Of a stretch of 64,000 nucleotides of DNA, positions 7,919 to 15,988 are shown piece by piece. Position numbers and translations under genes: made by a program. The stretch is from assembly GCA_910575165.1 (NCBI GenBank), contig CAJTDS010000006.1, positions 62,001 through 126,000 of the forward strand. Direction: 5' to 3'. The DNA is from Eggerthellaceae bacterium (lineage in GTDB: Bacteria > Actinomycetota > Coriobacteriia > Coriobacteriales > Eggerthellaceae). Below the pieces are notes generated by a model. The model did no database searches, was not told the DNA's origin, and saw only the letters and a list, made by a program, of their open reading frames with translations. Every line of letters starts with the position of its first letter. Positions within the stretch are counted from its first letter, which is position 1.

Positions 7919-9388
7919 TTAGGCTTCCTGCAGCTGCTCGATGCCGCGCAGCCGGGCGACCAGCGCCCGCCTGCGCTCCGACAGGCCCACTTCCAGGCCT
8001 ACCGGGTAGGTGTGGGGGTTCAGCATGCGCTTCTGGCTCTCGTCAAGCGTCGCCAGTGACGCCTGGGCGCGGAGGCGGGCCTCCATGGCGCTTCGATGTG
8101 CGTCGTCGAGCACCGTCTTGCCGCCCCTGGCCAGCGGCGCGAGCAGCGTCTCGAAGCGCTTCCCCGCAAGTTTCTTCTGACGAAGGTCGTCCATGGGGTC
8201 CACGATGAGCTGGCGCGAATCCACCGGACGCGTGACATCGTACACCATGTCCCCCGCTATGCGTCCATCGTCGGAATAGTAACGCCGCACGTTCAAAACG
8301 CCGGGCACGGTGAGCTTCGCCGCCGATTCGGAAACCTTCAGGCGGTCGGTCCACTCCCCGTCGCCGGGCATGCGCGTGGCGGAGAGCTTGTAGACGCCTC
8401 CCAAGGTGGGCTGGTCGTAGCTGGTGGCCAGCTTCGTCCCCACGCCCCAGGAGGCGACGAGCGCCCCTTGCTCGCGAATGGAGTGGATGGTGTGCTCATC
8501 CAAGTCGTTGGAGAGCACGATGCCGGTGTCGCGCAGCCCCGCCTCGTCGAGCTTGCGACGGGCCATCTTGGCAAGCCAGGCCAAGTCGCCCGAATCGATG
8601 CGCACGCCGGCCAGGTGCTGGCCGCGGGCCTTCATCTCCAGCCCCACGGTGATGGCGTTGTCGACCCCGCGCTCCACGTCGTAGGTGTCCACCAGCAGCA
8701 CGCAGTTGTTGGGGAACGCCTCGGCCCAGGCGCGAAACGCCGCCAGCTCGTCGGAGAAGGCCATCACCCATGAGTGGGCATGGGTGCCCGACACGGGAAT
8801 GCCGAAGAGCTTGCCGGCCAGTACGTTCGACGTCGAGGAGCAGCCGCCCACCACGGCCGCCCGACTGGCCCACAGCCCGCCTCCCGCCCCCTGGGCGCGC
8901 CTAAGCCCGAACTCGGCCACCGGCGCCTGGGCCGCCAGGCACACCCGCGCAGCCTTCGTGGCCACCAGGGTTTGGAAGTTCACGCAGTTGAGCAGCGCCG
9001 TCTCCAGCAGCTGGCAGTCCATGATCGGACCGCACACCCGCACCAGCGGCTCGTTGGGGAACACGACCGTGCCCTCGGGCACCGCGTCGATGTCCACCCT
9101 CAGCGAGAAACCGGACAGGTACTCGATGAAGCCGTCCTTGAACAGCTTCCCGCCGGCAGGGGCGTCGAGCGAGGCCAGGTAGGACAAATCGTCGTCGGAG
9201 AAGCCGTAGCCGTCCACCATGTCGGCCACCTGGGCCATGCCGCAGGCGATGGCGAAGCCGCCCCTGAACGGGTAGTCCCGGAAATAGGCGTGGAAGCACG
9301 CCTCCTCGGCGTCCTTGCCCGATTCCCAGTAGCCTTGGGCCATGGTGAGCTGGTACAGGTCGGTAAGCAGCGGGTAGTCAGTCTCCAT
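7919..9388 (-). CDS. pncB: Nicotinate phosphoribosyltransferase
   Basis: A 489-residue NAPRTase, which joins nicotinate to PRPP (with ATP hydrolysis) to give nicotinate mononucleotide in NAD salvage. Diagnostic stretches are the N-terminal T-D-L-Y-Q-L-T-M-A-Q-G-Y-W, the phosphate-binding loop region with G-C-S-S-T-S-N, and S-G-T-H-A-H-S-W containing the histidine phosphorylated during catalysis. The V-R-I-D-S-G-D-L segment near residue 270 is the phosphoribosyl-binding strand. Length is normal for the bacterial PncB2-like class. The ATG at 9388 is 12 bp below the ricT stop, so it is in the same run of minus-strand genes. Confidence 0.95.
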   Translation of the reverse strand: METDYPLLTDLYQLTMAQGYWESGKDAEEACFHAYFRDYPFRGGFAIACGMAQVADMVDGYGFSDDDLSYLASLDAPAGGKLFKDGFIEYLSGFSLRVDIDAVPEGTVVFPNEPLVRVCGPIMDCQLLETALLNCVNFQTLVATKAARVCLAAQAPVAEFGLRRAQGAGGGLWASRAAVVGGCSSTSNVLAGKLFGIPVSGTHAHSWVMAFSDELAAFRAWAEAFPNNCVLLVDTYDVERGVDNAITVGLEMKARGQHLAGVRIDSGDLAWLAKMARRKLDEAGLRDTGIVLSNDLDEHTIHSIREQGALVASWGVGTKLATSYDQPTLGGVYKLSATRMPGDGEWTDRLKVSESAAKLTVPGVLNVRRYYSDDGRIAGDMVYDVTRPVDSRQLIVDPMDDLRQKKLAGKRFETLLAPLARGGKTVLDDAHRSAMEARLRAQASLATLDESQKRMLNPHTYPVGLEVGLSERRRALVARLRGIEQLQEA

Positions 9389-9400
9389 TGCCGCCCCCCC

Positions 9401-10801
9401 CTACTCCTGCGCACCGGCGTCGGAGTTGGCCTTGTGGGTGCGCCGACGTGCGCGCCTGTGCTGGTCGGGAGCCCCTGCTGCGGAAGCCTGAGCCGCGCCC
9501 TGCGACCGGTCGCGCCCGGCCCTCAAACCCGAGGACTTCTGGCCGGGGCGGGGGCCCGACCCCTTGCCCTGCTGCTTGCGGGCCTGCTCGGGCCCGCGCC
9601 CGCCGCCCTGCCCGCGGGCGTCCTGGCCGCCCTTGCCCTGCTGCCTGCGGCCCTTGCCCGAAGCCTGCTCGGCGCCGGGCGAGGCGCCGTTGCGCGGGCG
9701 GCGGCGGGAACCCGAGCGGCCGGATCCGTCGCGCTGCCCGTCGGAGCCAGAGCGCTTGGAGCCTTTGCGCCCCTGGCCCTTGTCGCGGCCAGGGGCGGCA
9801 GACCCGTCGCGGCGCTGCTCCTCGGATCGCTTCGTGCGCTCCACGCGGCGCACCGACCCGCGCTCGGCGAGCTTGTCCGATCCGCTCAAGGTGACCGTGG
9901 CGAAAGCGGCCATGCCGGCATCCGTGCCGTAGAGGCCCTGGTTCTGGGCCTGCTCCCATGCCTGCTCGCCGATCACCTTGGGCCGGTTGCCCTCTTCGGG
10001 CGGATCGAAGTCCGCCAGGGGAACCTTCACCGGCTTCTCCCCCTCCACGCGCACCGAGACCACCTCGCGGGGCACGTCCAAATCGACCACCTTGGCCGGT
10101 CCGTCGGGGGTCTGCACTGTGGAGCCGGCCTTCGGGCAGCGGCCCTTGAAGTCCTTGTACGCCTCGAACTCGTAGCGCAAGCAGCACATGAGCCGCCCGC
10201 ACAAGCCCGATATCTTCTGGGGGTTCAGCGAGAGGTCCTGCTCCTTGGCCATGCGGATGGACACCGGGCAGAACTCGCCGCCCAACCGCTTGCAGCACAG
10301 CTCCTGGCCGCAGTGGCCCAGGCCGCCCACCAGCCGAGCCTCGTCGCGAACGCCGATCTGGCGCATGTCCACGCGCACATGGAAGCGACCGGCCAGCTTG
10401 CGCACCAGGTCGCGGAAATCCACCCGGTCCTCGGACTCGAAGTAGAAGATGGCCTTGTCGCCGTCGAGCAGGTACTCCACCGACACCGGGCGCATGTCCG
10501 AGGCGAACTCGGCAGCCATCTCGCGGAAGACGGGCATGGCCTCCTGCGAGAGCTCGATCATGCGCGCCGCCTGGGCCTCGTCCTCTTCCGTAGCCGCCCG
10601 CAGCACCGGCTTGAGCGGACTTTTCAGCGACTTCATCTGCTCGTCGGTAGCTTCGAAGACCGCGGCGTCCAAGCGGCCGAACTCGGTGCCGCGGGCCGTG
10701 GACACCACCACCGGCTGCCCGGGCTCAAGCTCGTGGTCCTGGGCGTCGAACCACAGCGTCTTGGGATTGTACGTAAGGTTGACCGGCGCGATACGCACCA
10801 T
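9401..10801 (-). CDS. ricT: PSP1-domain protein, RicT/YaaT family, with long disordered tail
   Basis: A 466-residue protein. Residues 1-270 match the PSP1/YaaT fold, with E-Y-L-L-D-G-D-K-A-I-F-Y-F, and Cys groups G-H-C-G-Q-E-L-C-C-K and C-G-R-L-M-C-C-L-R-Y-E. In Bacillus RicT associates with RicA and RicF, holds Fe-S clusters and promotes RNase Y-dependent mRNA maturation; the Cys residues are retained here. The remaining ~170 residues are an R/G/K/Q/S-rich low-complexity extension not present in the usual ~270-residue family, likely disordered and possibly RNA-binding. The order tmk-holB-ricT is also found in Firmicutes, supporting the assignment. RicA and RicF are not encoded nearby. Confidence 0.88.
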   Translation of the reverse strand: MVRIAPVNLTYNPKTLWFDAQDHELEPGQPVVVSTARGTEFGRLDAAVFEATDEQMKSLKSPLKPVLRAATEEDEAQAARMIELSQEAMPVFREMAAEFASDMRPVSVEYLLDGDKAIFYFESEDRVDFRDLVRKLAGRFHVRVDMRQIGVRDEARLVGGLGHCGQELCCKRLGGEFCPVSIRMAKEQDLSLNPQKISGLCGRLMCCLRYEFEAYKDFKGRCPKAGSTVQTPDGPAKVVDLDVPREVVSVRVEGEKPVKVPLADFDPPEEGNRPKVIGEQAWEQAQNQGLYGTDAGMAAFATVTLSGSDKLAERGSVRRVERTKRSEEQRRDGSAAPGRDKGQGRKGSKRSGSDGQRDGSGRSGSRRRPRNGASPGAEQASGKGRRQQGKGGQDARGQGGGRGPEQARKQQGKGSGPRPGQKSSGLRAGRDRSQGAAQASAAGAPDQHRRARRRTHKANSDAGAQE

Positions 10802-10873
10802 AAGAGCACCTACCGTTTCCTATTCCGCATCCCTGCGGCGAGGCGGCCCTTGAAAAGCAGAGCCGTGCTGCAC

Positions 10874-12013
10874 CTAGCGGGCGAACAGGCACCGCCGGAT
10901 CTCGAACAGCAGGGAATCGATGTTCGTCTCAGGGGAGACATTATAGGGGATTGCCTGGAGGAAGCGGTCCACAGCGGCCAAAGCGGCGGCCGCGCGCGCC
11001 GTATCTCCACGGGCTGCGACGGCCTGGATGGAGGCCAGCGCGTCGTCGTTGACCACCAGATCGCCCCGGCCGGCGCTCGCGACCATGATGTCGCGCAGCC
11101 ACGAGCGGCTGATGGACCCCAGCATGCGCATCTGGGCGGTGGTCTTGGCGGTGATCTGGCGCTTGTTGCGCTCCTCGAGCTGGCGGATGGCCGACTTCGA
11201 GAGGAAGTCGCGGTTCTCGTCAAGCTGCTCCTGGAGCTTGGCCTGGGCGGCATCGTCGGGCAGCTTCACCAGGCCCAGAAGCTCGCGGCCGTAGCCCACC
11301 ACGTCCCAGTCGTCGGCCTGCTGCAGGCAGCCCAGCACCGAAAGCACCCGCTTGCGCATAGAACGCTGGTCGGTAGATCCCAGAAGGGCCACGGCGCGCT
11401 CGATGGAGCCGTCGCAGGCGGCAAGGGCGCGGCGAGCCTCGGGCAGCGACGCGCCGGAGTTCTGGACCACCAGCGCGCAGGCCTCGCTCTGGGGGATGGT
11501 GCGGAAGGGCACCACCTGACAGCGGGACACGATGGTGGGCAGGACGCTTTCGGCCGTACGCGCCAGAAGCACGATGACCACGTCGTCGGGAGGCTCCTCA
11601 AGCGTCTTCAGAAACGCGTTTGCCGCCTGGACGCCCAGGAGGTCGGCGCGGTCGACGATGTAGACCTTTCGGGAAGCCTGGATGGGGGCCATGGACACCG
11701 ACGAGATAAGGTTGCGCACCTGGCCCACGAGGTATCCCGCCGCCCCTTCGGGAGCGCAGTACACCACGTCGGGGTGAGTGCGCCGCGCCACTTTCCGGCA
11801 GATGTCGCACGATCCGCACAGTCCCCCGCGCGGGCCCTGCGGGCCTTTCGGACAGAGGATGGCCTGGGCGAAGGCGAAGGCGGCCTGGGTCTTGTTCGAG
11901 CCGGCCGGCCCGGTGAACAGGTAGGCGTGGATGGTGCGGTCCGACGCCACCGTGGCCCGCAGGAAATCGCGGACCTTGGGTTGGCCCACTATACCGTCGA
12001 ATGCGTCGCTCAT
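10874..12013 (-). CDS. holB: DNA polymerase III subunit delta prime
   Basis: A 379-residue clamp-loader subunit. Residues 1-170 are the AAA+ core with a Walker-A-like G-P-A-G-S-N-K-T (the usual last Gly is Asn, so nucleotide binding may be weak, as is common in delta prime). A four-Cys zinc module follows: C54, C66, C69, C72. L-K-T-L-E-E-P-P and the S-R-C-Q sensor-1/box VII segment (the family's S-R-C arginine finger) are present. It loads the sliding clamp during replication. The ATG at 12013 overlaps the tmk stop by 4 bp (ATGA), showing translational coupling. Confidence 0.93.
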   Translation of the reverse strand: MSDAFDGIVGQPKVRDFLRATVASDRTIHAYLFTGPAGSNKTQAAFAFAQAILCPKGPQGPRGGLCGSCDICRKVARRTHPDVVYCAPEGAAGYLVGQVRNLISSVSMAPIQASRKVYIVDRADLLGVQAANAFLKTLEEPPDDVVIVLLARTAESVLPTIVSRCQVVPFRTIPQSEACALVVQNSGASLPEARRALAACDGSIERAVALLGSTDQRSMRKRVLSVLGCLQQADDWDVVGYGRELLGLVKLPDDAAQAKLQEQLDENRDFLSKSAIRQLEERNKRQITAKTTAQMRMLGSISRSWLRDIMVASAGRGDLVVNDDALASIQAVAARGDTARAAAALAAVDRFLQAIPYNVSPETNIDSLLFEIRRCLFAR

Positions 12014-12783
12014 CGTCCGCCGGCCTGGTCGAAGTCGGCGGCGCGGGCACCGAGCTTGGGCAACGAGGCGCCGCGGGAGACGTCGAGCCGCTCGAAGAAG
12101 CCCTCGGGGAAGGCGTCCGGCTCGTTCATCCACGGGAACAGGTCGGCCACGGCGCGAAACACCGCCCGGGCCGTGACGGACTTGCGCTTGTCGGAGACGA
12201 CGCAGCGGATGCGCTGCGGATGCGCCGCCGCCATGCGCTGGAAGGCGTCGTTGACCCGCATGTGGAACTCCAGCCCGGCCTCCTCCAGGCGGTCGGCCGC
12301 GCCGCGATGGGTGGCCCGCATGAGGCCGTCGGTGGCGGTGCCCCCCGTGGAGAGCAGCACGGTGCGGTCGGGCACGAGGCCCTGGCAGGCGAAGGCGCTG
12401 GCCCGCTCGATGAACGACTCGTCGAGCCCGCGGCCGGCGCCCTGGTAGGCCAGCGTGGAGTCGGTGAAACGGTCGCACAACACCACGCAGCCGCGCGCAA
12501 GGGCGGGCGCTATCACCTGCCCCACCAGCTGCGCGCGGGCCGCCTCGTAGAGCAGCAGCTCGGCTTCGGGAGCCATCTCGTCGTTGTTCGTGCTCAGCAG
12601 CACTGCGCGCACCTGCTCGCCGATGGCGGTGCCGCCCGGCTCGCGCAAGCACAGCACCTCGCGCCCGCGGCCCTGGAGCGCCTCGGCCAGGAAGCGGATA
12701 TGGGTGGTCTTGCCGGCCCCTTCCCCGCCTTCGAAGGTTATGAGCACGCCCGCCTCGTTGGTCGGCTGCAGCGGTTGAGCCAT
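12010..12783 (-). CDS. tmk: Thymidylate kinase
   Basis: A 257-residue dTMP kinase, forming dTDP for DNA synthesis. The P-loop F-E-G-G-E-G-A-G-K-T-T is at about residues 17-27. The dTMP-site R-E-P-G-G-T follows near 48, and D-R-F-T-D-S-T-L-A-Y-Q-G-A-G-R-G near 102. The protein is about 45 residues longer than typical thymidylate kinases; the extra length is at the C terminus (after D-L-F-P-W-M) and is not recognisable. The start ATG at 12783 sits 17 bp below the fumarase beta stop, so transcription may continue from the fumarase genes. Confidence 0.93.
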   Translation of the reverse strand: MAQPLQPTNEAGVLITFEGGEGAGKTTHIRFLAEALQGRGREVLCLREPGGTAIGEQVRAVLLSTNNDEMAPEAELLLYEAARAQLVGQVIAPALARGCVVLCDRFTDSTLAYQGAGRGLDESFIERASAFACQGLVPDRTVLLSTGGTATDGLMRATHRGAADRLEEAGLEFHMRVNDAFQRMAAAHPQRIRCVVSDKRKSVTARAVFRAVADLFPWMNEPDAFPEGFFERLDVSRGASLPKLGARAADFDQAGGR

Positions 12784-12800
12784 GTCGGCACGCCCCTCTC

Positions 12801-13334
12801 TCAAGCCTCGAAAATCGTGTTGCCCGCAACGTCGATGCCCACGAACACGGGGAGGTCGACGACCTCTATGCGCCGCAGCGCCTCGGTTCCCAGATCCGCA
12901 TAAGCGATGATCCGAGATGACGTTACGCACTTCGCCAGATAGGCCGCAGCCCCTCCCACGGCGGTGAGGTAGACCGACCCCGTCTCCGCGCAGGCCCGCC
13001 TCACCTCTTCGCTGCGCTTGCCCTTCCCCAGCGTCGCCACGACGCCGGCGCGGTAGAGCACAGGCGCCGCGAAATCCATGCGGCTTGCAGTGGTGGGCCC
13101 CACGGCGCCGAAGGGGCGCCCGGCCGCCGGCGGCGTGGGGCCGGCGTAGAAGACGGTCTGGCCCGCAAGGCCGTACGGCAGGGCGCCTTCGGCCGAAAGC
13201 TCTTCCAGAAGACGCAGGTGGCCGGCGTCTCGCAGGGTGTACATGGGCCCGGTGAGCAGACAGCGGTCCCCCGCGCGCAGGCGGCGCAGCGCTTCGCGGT
13301 CCAGCGGCAGCGAAAGGCTCGCAGTGTTTTCCAT
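12801..13334 (-). CDS. Class I fumarate hydratase beta subunit (C-terminal domain, FumA-C/TtdB type)
   Basis: A 177-residue swivelling domain of the two-subunit iron-sulfur hydro-lyase. Family landmarks are L-T-G-P-M-Y-T-x-R-D-A, Y-A-G-P-T-P, the G-P-T-T-A-S-R-M-D loop and Y-L-T-A-V-G-G-A-A-A. Together with the alpha subunit it interconverts fumarate and malate; an L-tartrate dehydratase assignment cannot be excluded from sequence alone. The ATG at 13334 is 3 bp below the stop of the alpha subunit gene. In an organism rich in fumarate-reductase-like enzymes this would serve the reductive branch of the TCA pathway. Confidence 0.88.
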   Translation of the reverse strand: MENTASLSLPLDREALRRLRAGDRCLLTGPMYTLRDAGHLRLLEELSAEGALPYGLAGQTVFYAGPTPPAAGRPFGAVGPTTASRMDFAAPVLYRAGVVATLGKGKRSEEVRRACAETGSVYLTAVGGAAAYLAKCVTSSRIIAYADLGTEALRRIEVVDLPVFVGIDVAGNTIFEA

Positions 13335-13337
13335 CCC

Positions 13338-14240
13338 CTACACCTCGCCTTCGCAGCCGTCGCTCGCCGCAACCACGGAAACCGGCTGCGTCGGCAGATC
13401 CACCGTGCAGCAGCGCAGGGCCGAGCACCCCATGTTGATGGCCACGGGCAACGCGGCGATATGGCAGGGTGCCGTGCTCACCGCCACGGCCAGGGCCGCA
13501 TGGCGCCCTCCCAGGCCACCGGCGCCCACGCCCGTGGCGTTGACCGCCTCGAGCAGCTCGCGCTCGAAGGCCGCCACCTCCGGGTCGGACGCAGGCTCGC
13601 CCACCGGGCGCAGAAGCGCGCGCTTGGCAAGCGACGCCACCTTGTCGAAGGTGCCCCCCACGCCCACGCCCACCACAAGCGGCGGACAGGCGTTGGCCCC
13701 CTTCTCGCGCACGCAGCGCACCACCTCCTCCACGATGGCCGCCCGCCCCGCGCCCGGGGCTAGCATCACCACGCGGCTGGCGTTGTCCGAGCCGCCGCCC
13801 TTCAGCATGACGGACAGCCGGGCGACACCGGGCTCGGCTACTGGATGGATGTCGCAGAAGGCCGGGGTGTTGTCGCCGGTGTTCGTGCGGTCGACAAGGG
13901 CGTCGCGCACAACGGACTTGCGCAGGCGCGCCTGGTCGTAGGCCCGTGCCACCGCGTCGTCCACCAGGGAGAACACGTCTGCCGGCACCAGCACGCCGGG
14001 GCCCGCATCCAGGCTCACCCACACAGTGCCCGTATCCTGGCACAGCGGTACGCAATCCTTGGCGGCGATGCGCATGTTCTCGCACAGCTGGTCGAGCACC
14101 GCCCGTCCCAGCGGATGGCGCTCGTCGTCGCGCGCAGCAATGATGCCCGCCTCGACGTCCTCGGGGAGGACGCATGCGAGGGCGGGGATGGCTTCGTAGA
14201 CCGCCTGCGCCACGGCCTGTTTCGTAACGAGTTTGTCCAT
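13338..14240 (-). CDS. Class I fumarate hydratase alpha subunit (N-terminal domain)
   Basis: A 300-residue catalytic subunit of class I fumarase. The cluster-ligand Cys in P-L-C-Q-D-T-G-T is at residue 67; G-G-G-S-D-N-A-S, N-A-C-P-P-L and G-I/V-G-V-G-G-T-F-D follow, with another Cys in the A-P-C-H-I-A segment near 258. It binds a [4Fe-4S] cluster that acts as Lewis acid on malate/fumarate. The adjacent beta subunit begins 3 bp downstream. The start ATG at 14240 is 4 bp past the end of the preceding oxidoreductase gene. Confidence 0.88.
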   Translation of the reverse strand: MDKLVTKQAVAQAVYEAIPALACVLPEDVEAGIIAARDDERHPLGRAVLDQLCENMRIAAKDCVPLCQDTGTVWVSLDAGPGVLVPADVFSLVDDAVARAYDQARLRKSVVRDALVDRTNTGDNTPAFCDIHPVAEPGVARLSVMLKGGGSDNASRVVMLAPGAGRAAIVEEVVRCVREKGANACPPLVVGVGVGGTFDKVASLAKRALLRPVGEPASDPEVAAFERELLEAVNATGVGAGGLGGRHAALAVAVSTAPCHIAALPVAINMGCSALRCCTVDLPTQPVSVVAASDGCEGEV

Positions 14241-14244
14241 GGGC

Positions 14245-15987
14245 TCAGTATAGCCTATGGGGCGCCAACGCGCCGCCAGCTATGGCGGCGGCCACCCGCA
14301 AACCATCGCAGGCGGCGCTCATGATGCCGCCCGCGTAGCCGGCGCCCTCGCCGCAGGGGAAAAGCCCCGACGCCCCCTCCCCTTCGCGCGAGGGGGCGCG
14401 TCCGTCGCAGAAGGCCTGCAGATCGCCTCCGCGCAGGATGCGCACCGGGCTTGAGCTTCGGGTCTCGACGCCGATCATGACCGCACCGGGGTCGGCGAAG
14501 CCGTGCAGGCGCCGATCGAGCAACGGCAGCGCCGAGGCCAGGGCGTCGACCACGAATCCGGGCAGGCATCGGCGCAGATCGCACCAAGCCACGCCCCGGG
14601 CATAGCTGGGCTCGACGACGCGTCCGGCGCCGAAGTCGGCTGCCCCTGCGGACAGGAAGGAGCCCACGGTCTGGGCCGGCGCGCTGTACGGGGCGCCGGC
14701 CGCAGCCAGCGCGCAGCCGTAGGCGGCCCGCTCGATGCGACGCTGGAACTCCACGCCGGCCAGCACGTGGTCGCTGCCGAAGTCCTGCGGACCCACCCCC
14801 ACCAGAAGCGCGCTGTTGGCGTTTTCCCCGTCGCGGGCGTGGCGGCTCATGCCGTTGACCACCACCGACTCCGGCTCGCTGGCGGCACACACCACCTCCC
14901 CGCCCGGGCACATGCAGAAGGTGTACACGCCGCGAGGGCCGTCCGATGCCGTCGCAGGCAGCTGCACGGACAGCTTGTAGTCCGCCGGCCCCAACGCCTC
15001 GTGCCCCGCGAAGGGACCGTACTGGGCCCGGTCGACCAGCGACTGGGGATGCTCGATGCGCACGCCCACCGAGAAGGGCTTCTGCTCCATGGCCACGCCT
15101 GCGTCGTGCAGCAGGCGGAAGGTGTCGCGGGCGGAATGCCCGCAGGCGAGTACCACGGCATCGACCTCAAGCCGCGATGTTTCACCGCGCGCTTCGGTGC
15201 TCCCCGAAGGCGCCAGGCGCACACTGCTGACCGCGCCGCCCTCGAAATCGAGCCCCACCAGCTGGGTGAGGAAGCGCACCTGGCCGCCCATCTCCTCTAT
15301 CTGGCAGCGCAACCGCTTCACGACACCTCTCAGAAGGTCGGTGCCGATATGGGGCTTCGCCTGCCACAGAATCTCATCGGGCGCACCGGCGCCCACGAAC
15401 AGGCGCAGCACGTCGCGCGCATAGGGGCTCTTGATGTTGGTGGTGAGCTTGCCGTCGGAGAAGGTGCCGGCGCCGCCTTCCCCGAACTGGATGTTCGAGC
15501 GCGGGTCGAAGGGGCCGCCCGCTTCGAAGGAGCGCACGGCGGCAGTCCGGGCGTCCACGTCGGCGCCGCGCTCCACCACCACCGGGCGCATGCCGGCCTT
15601 GGCAAGGTACCAGGCGCAGAAAAGCCCGGCAGGGCCCGCTCCTACCACCACCGCCCGCAACGGGCGCCCCGCGCGCACATCCGTCGACGTCGGCAGCAGC
15701 GACGGCGCCTCCTCGCAGGGCCTTGCCTGCACGCCGGGCGCCGGGCGGATTGGCGTCCCCGGCGCAAGGTCGACGCGAACGGACGCGACGAAATGCACGT
15801 CGGCCTTCTTTCGGGCGTCCACGCTGCGCCGCAGAAGCAGCACATCGGCTACGTCCTCCTCCCCCACGCCCAAGGCCGCGGCCACGGCCCGCCTCGTCGC
15901 GAGCCGCCCCGCATCGGTCGGCAGGCCCGCATCCAAGGGGAGGCGAACGTTGGAGACCTCCAGGGAACCTTCGCTCGGAGCATTCAC
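14245..15987 (-). CDS. FAD-dependent dehydrogenase, COG2509 family
   Basis: A 580-residue flavoprotein. After a ~105-residue N-terminal domain comes a dinucleotide-binding fold, V-V-V-G-A-G-P-A-G-L-F, then the family signature F-G-E-G-G-A-G-T-F-S-D-G-K-L-T-T. At the C terminus is G-L-F-P-C-G-E-G-A-G-Y-A-G-G-I-M-S-A-A, which marks the COG2509 group of uncharacterised FAD dehydrogenases. Substrate unknown. The GTG at 15987 was chosen: it is 1 bp after the previous stop and it directly precedes the conserved N-terminal domain. It is cotranscribed with the HI0933-like flavoprotein gene upstream. Confidence 0.85.
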   Translation of the reverse strand: MNAPSEGSLEVSNVRLPLDAGLPTDAGRLATRRAVAAALGVGEEDVADVLLLRRSVDARKKADVHFVASVRVDLAPGTPIRPAPGVQARPCEEAPSLLPTSTDVRAGRPLRAVVVGAGPAGLFCAWYLAKAGMRPVVVERGADVDARTAAVRSFEAGGPFDPRSNIQFGEGGAGTFSDGKLTTNIKSPYARDVLRLFVGAGAPDEILWQAKPHIGTDLLRGVVKRLRCQIEEMGGQVRFLTQLVGLDFEGGAVSSVRLAPSGSTEARGETSRLEVDAVVLACGHSARDTFRLLHDAGVAMEQKPFSVGVRIEHPQSLVDRAQYGPFAGHEALGPADYKLSVQLPATASDGPRGVYTFCMCPGGEVVCAASEPESVVVNGMSRHARDGENANSALLVGVGPQDFGSDHVLAGVEFQRRIERAAYGCALAAAGAPYSAPAQTVGSFLSAGAADFGAGRVVEPSYARGVAWCDLRRCLPGFVVDALASALPLLDRRLHGFADPGAVMIGVETRSSSPVRILRGGDLQAFCDGRAPSREGEGASGLFPCGEGAGYAGGIMSAACDGLRVAAAIAGGALAPHRLY

Positions 15988-15988
15988 C

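Noticed and set aside
8774-12448. A very long open frame on the plus strand opposite pncB, ricT, holB and tmk
   Set aside because: It is antisense to four well-supported genes, lacks any recognisable motif and is explained by high-GC codon bias.
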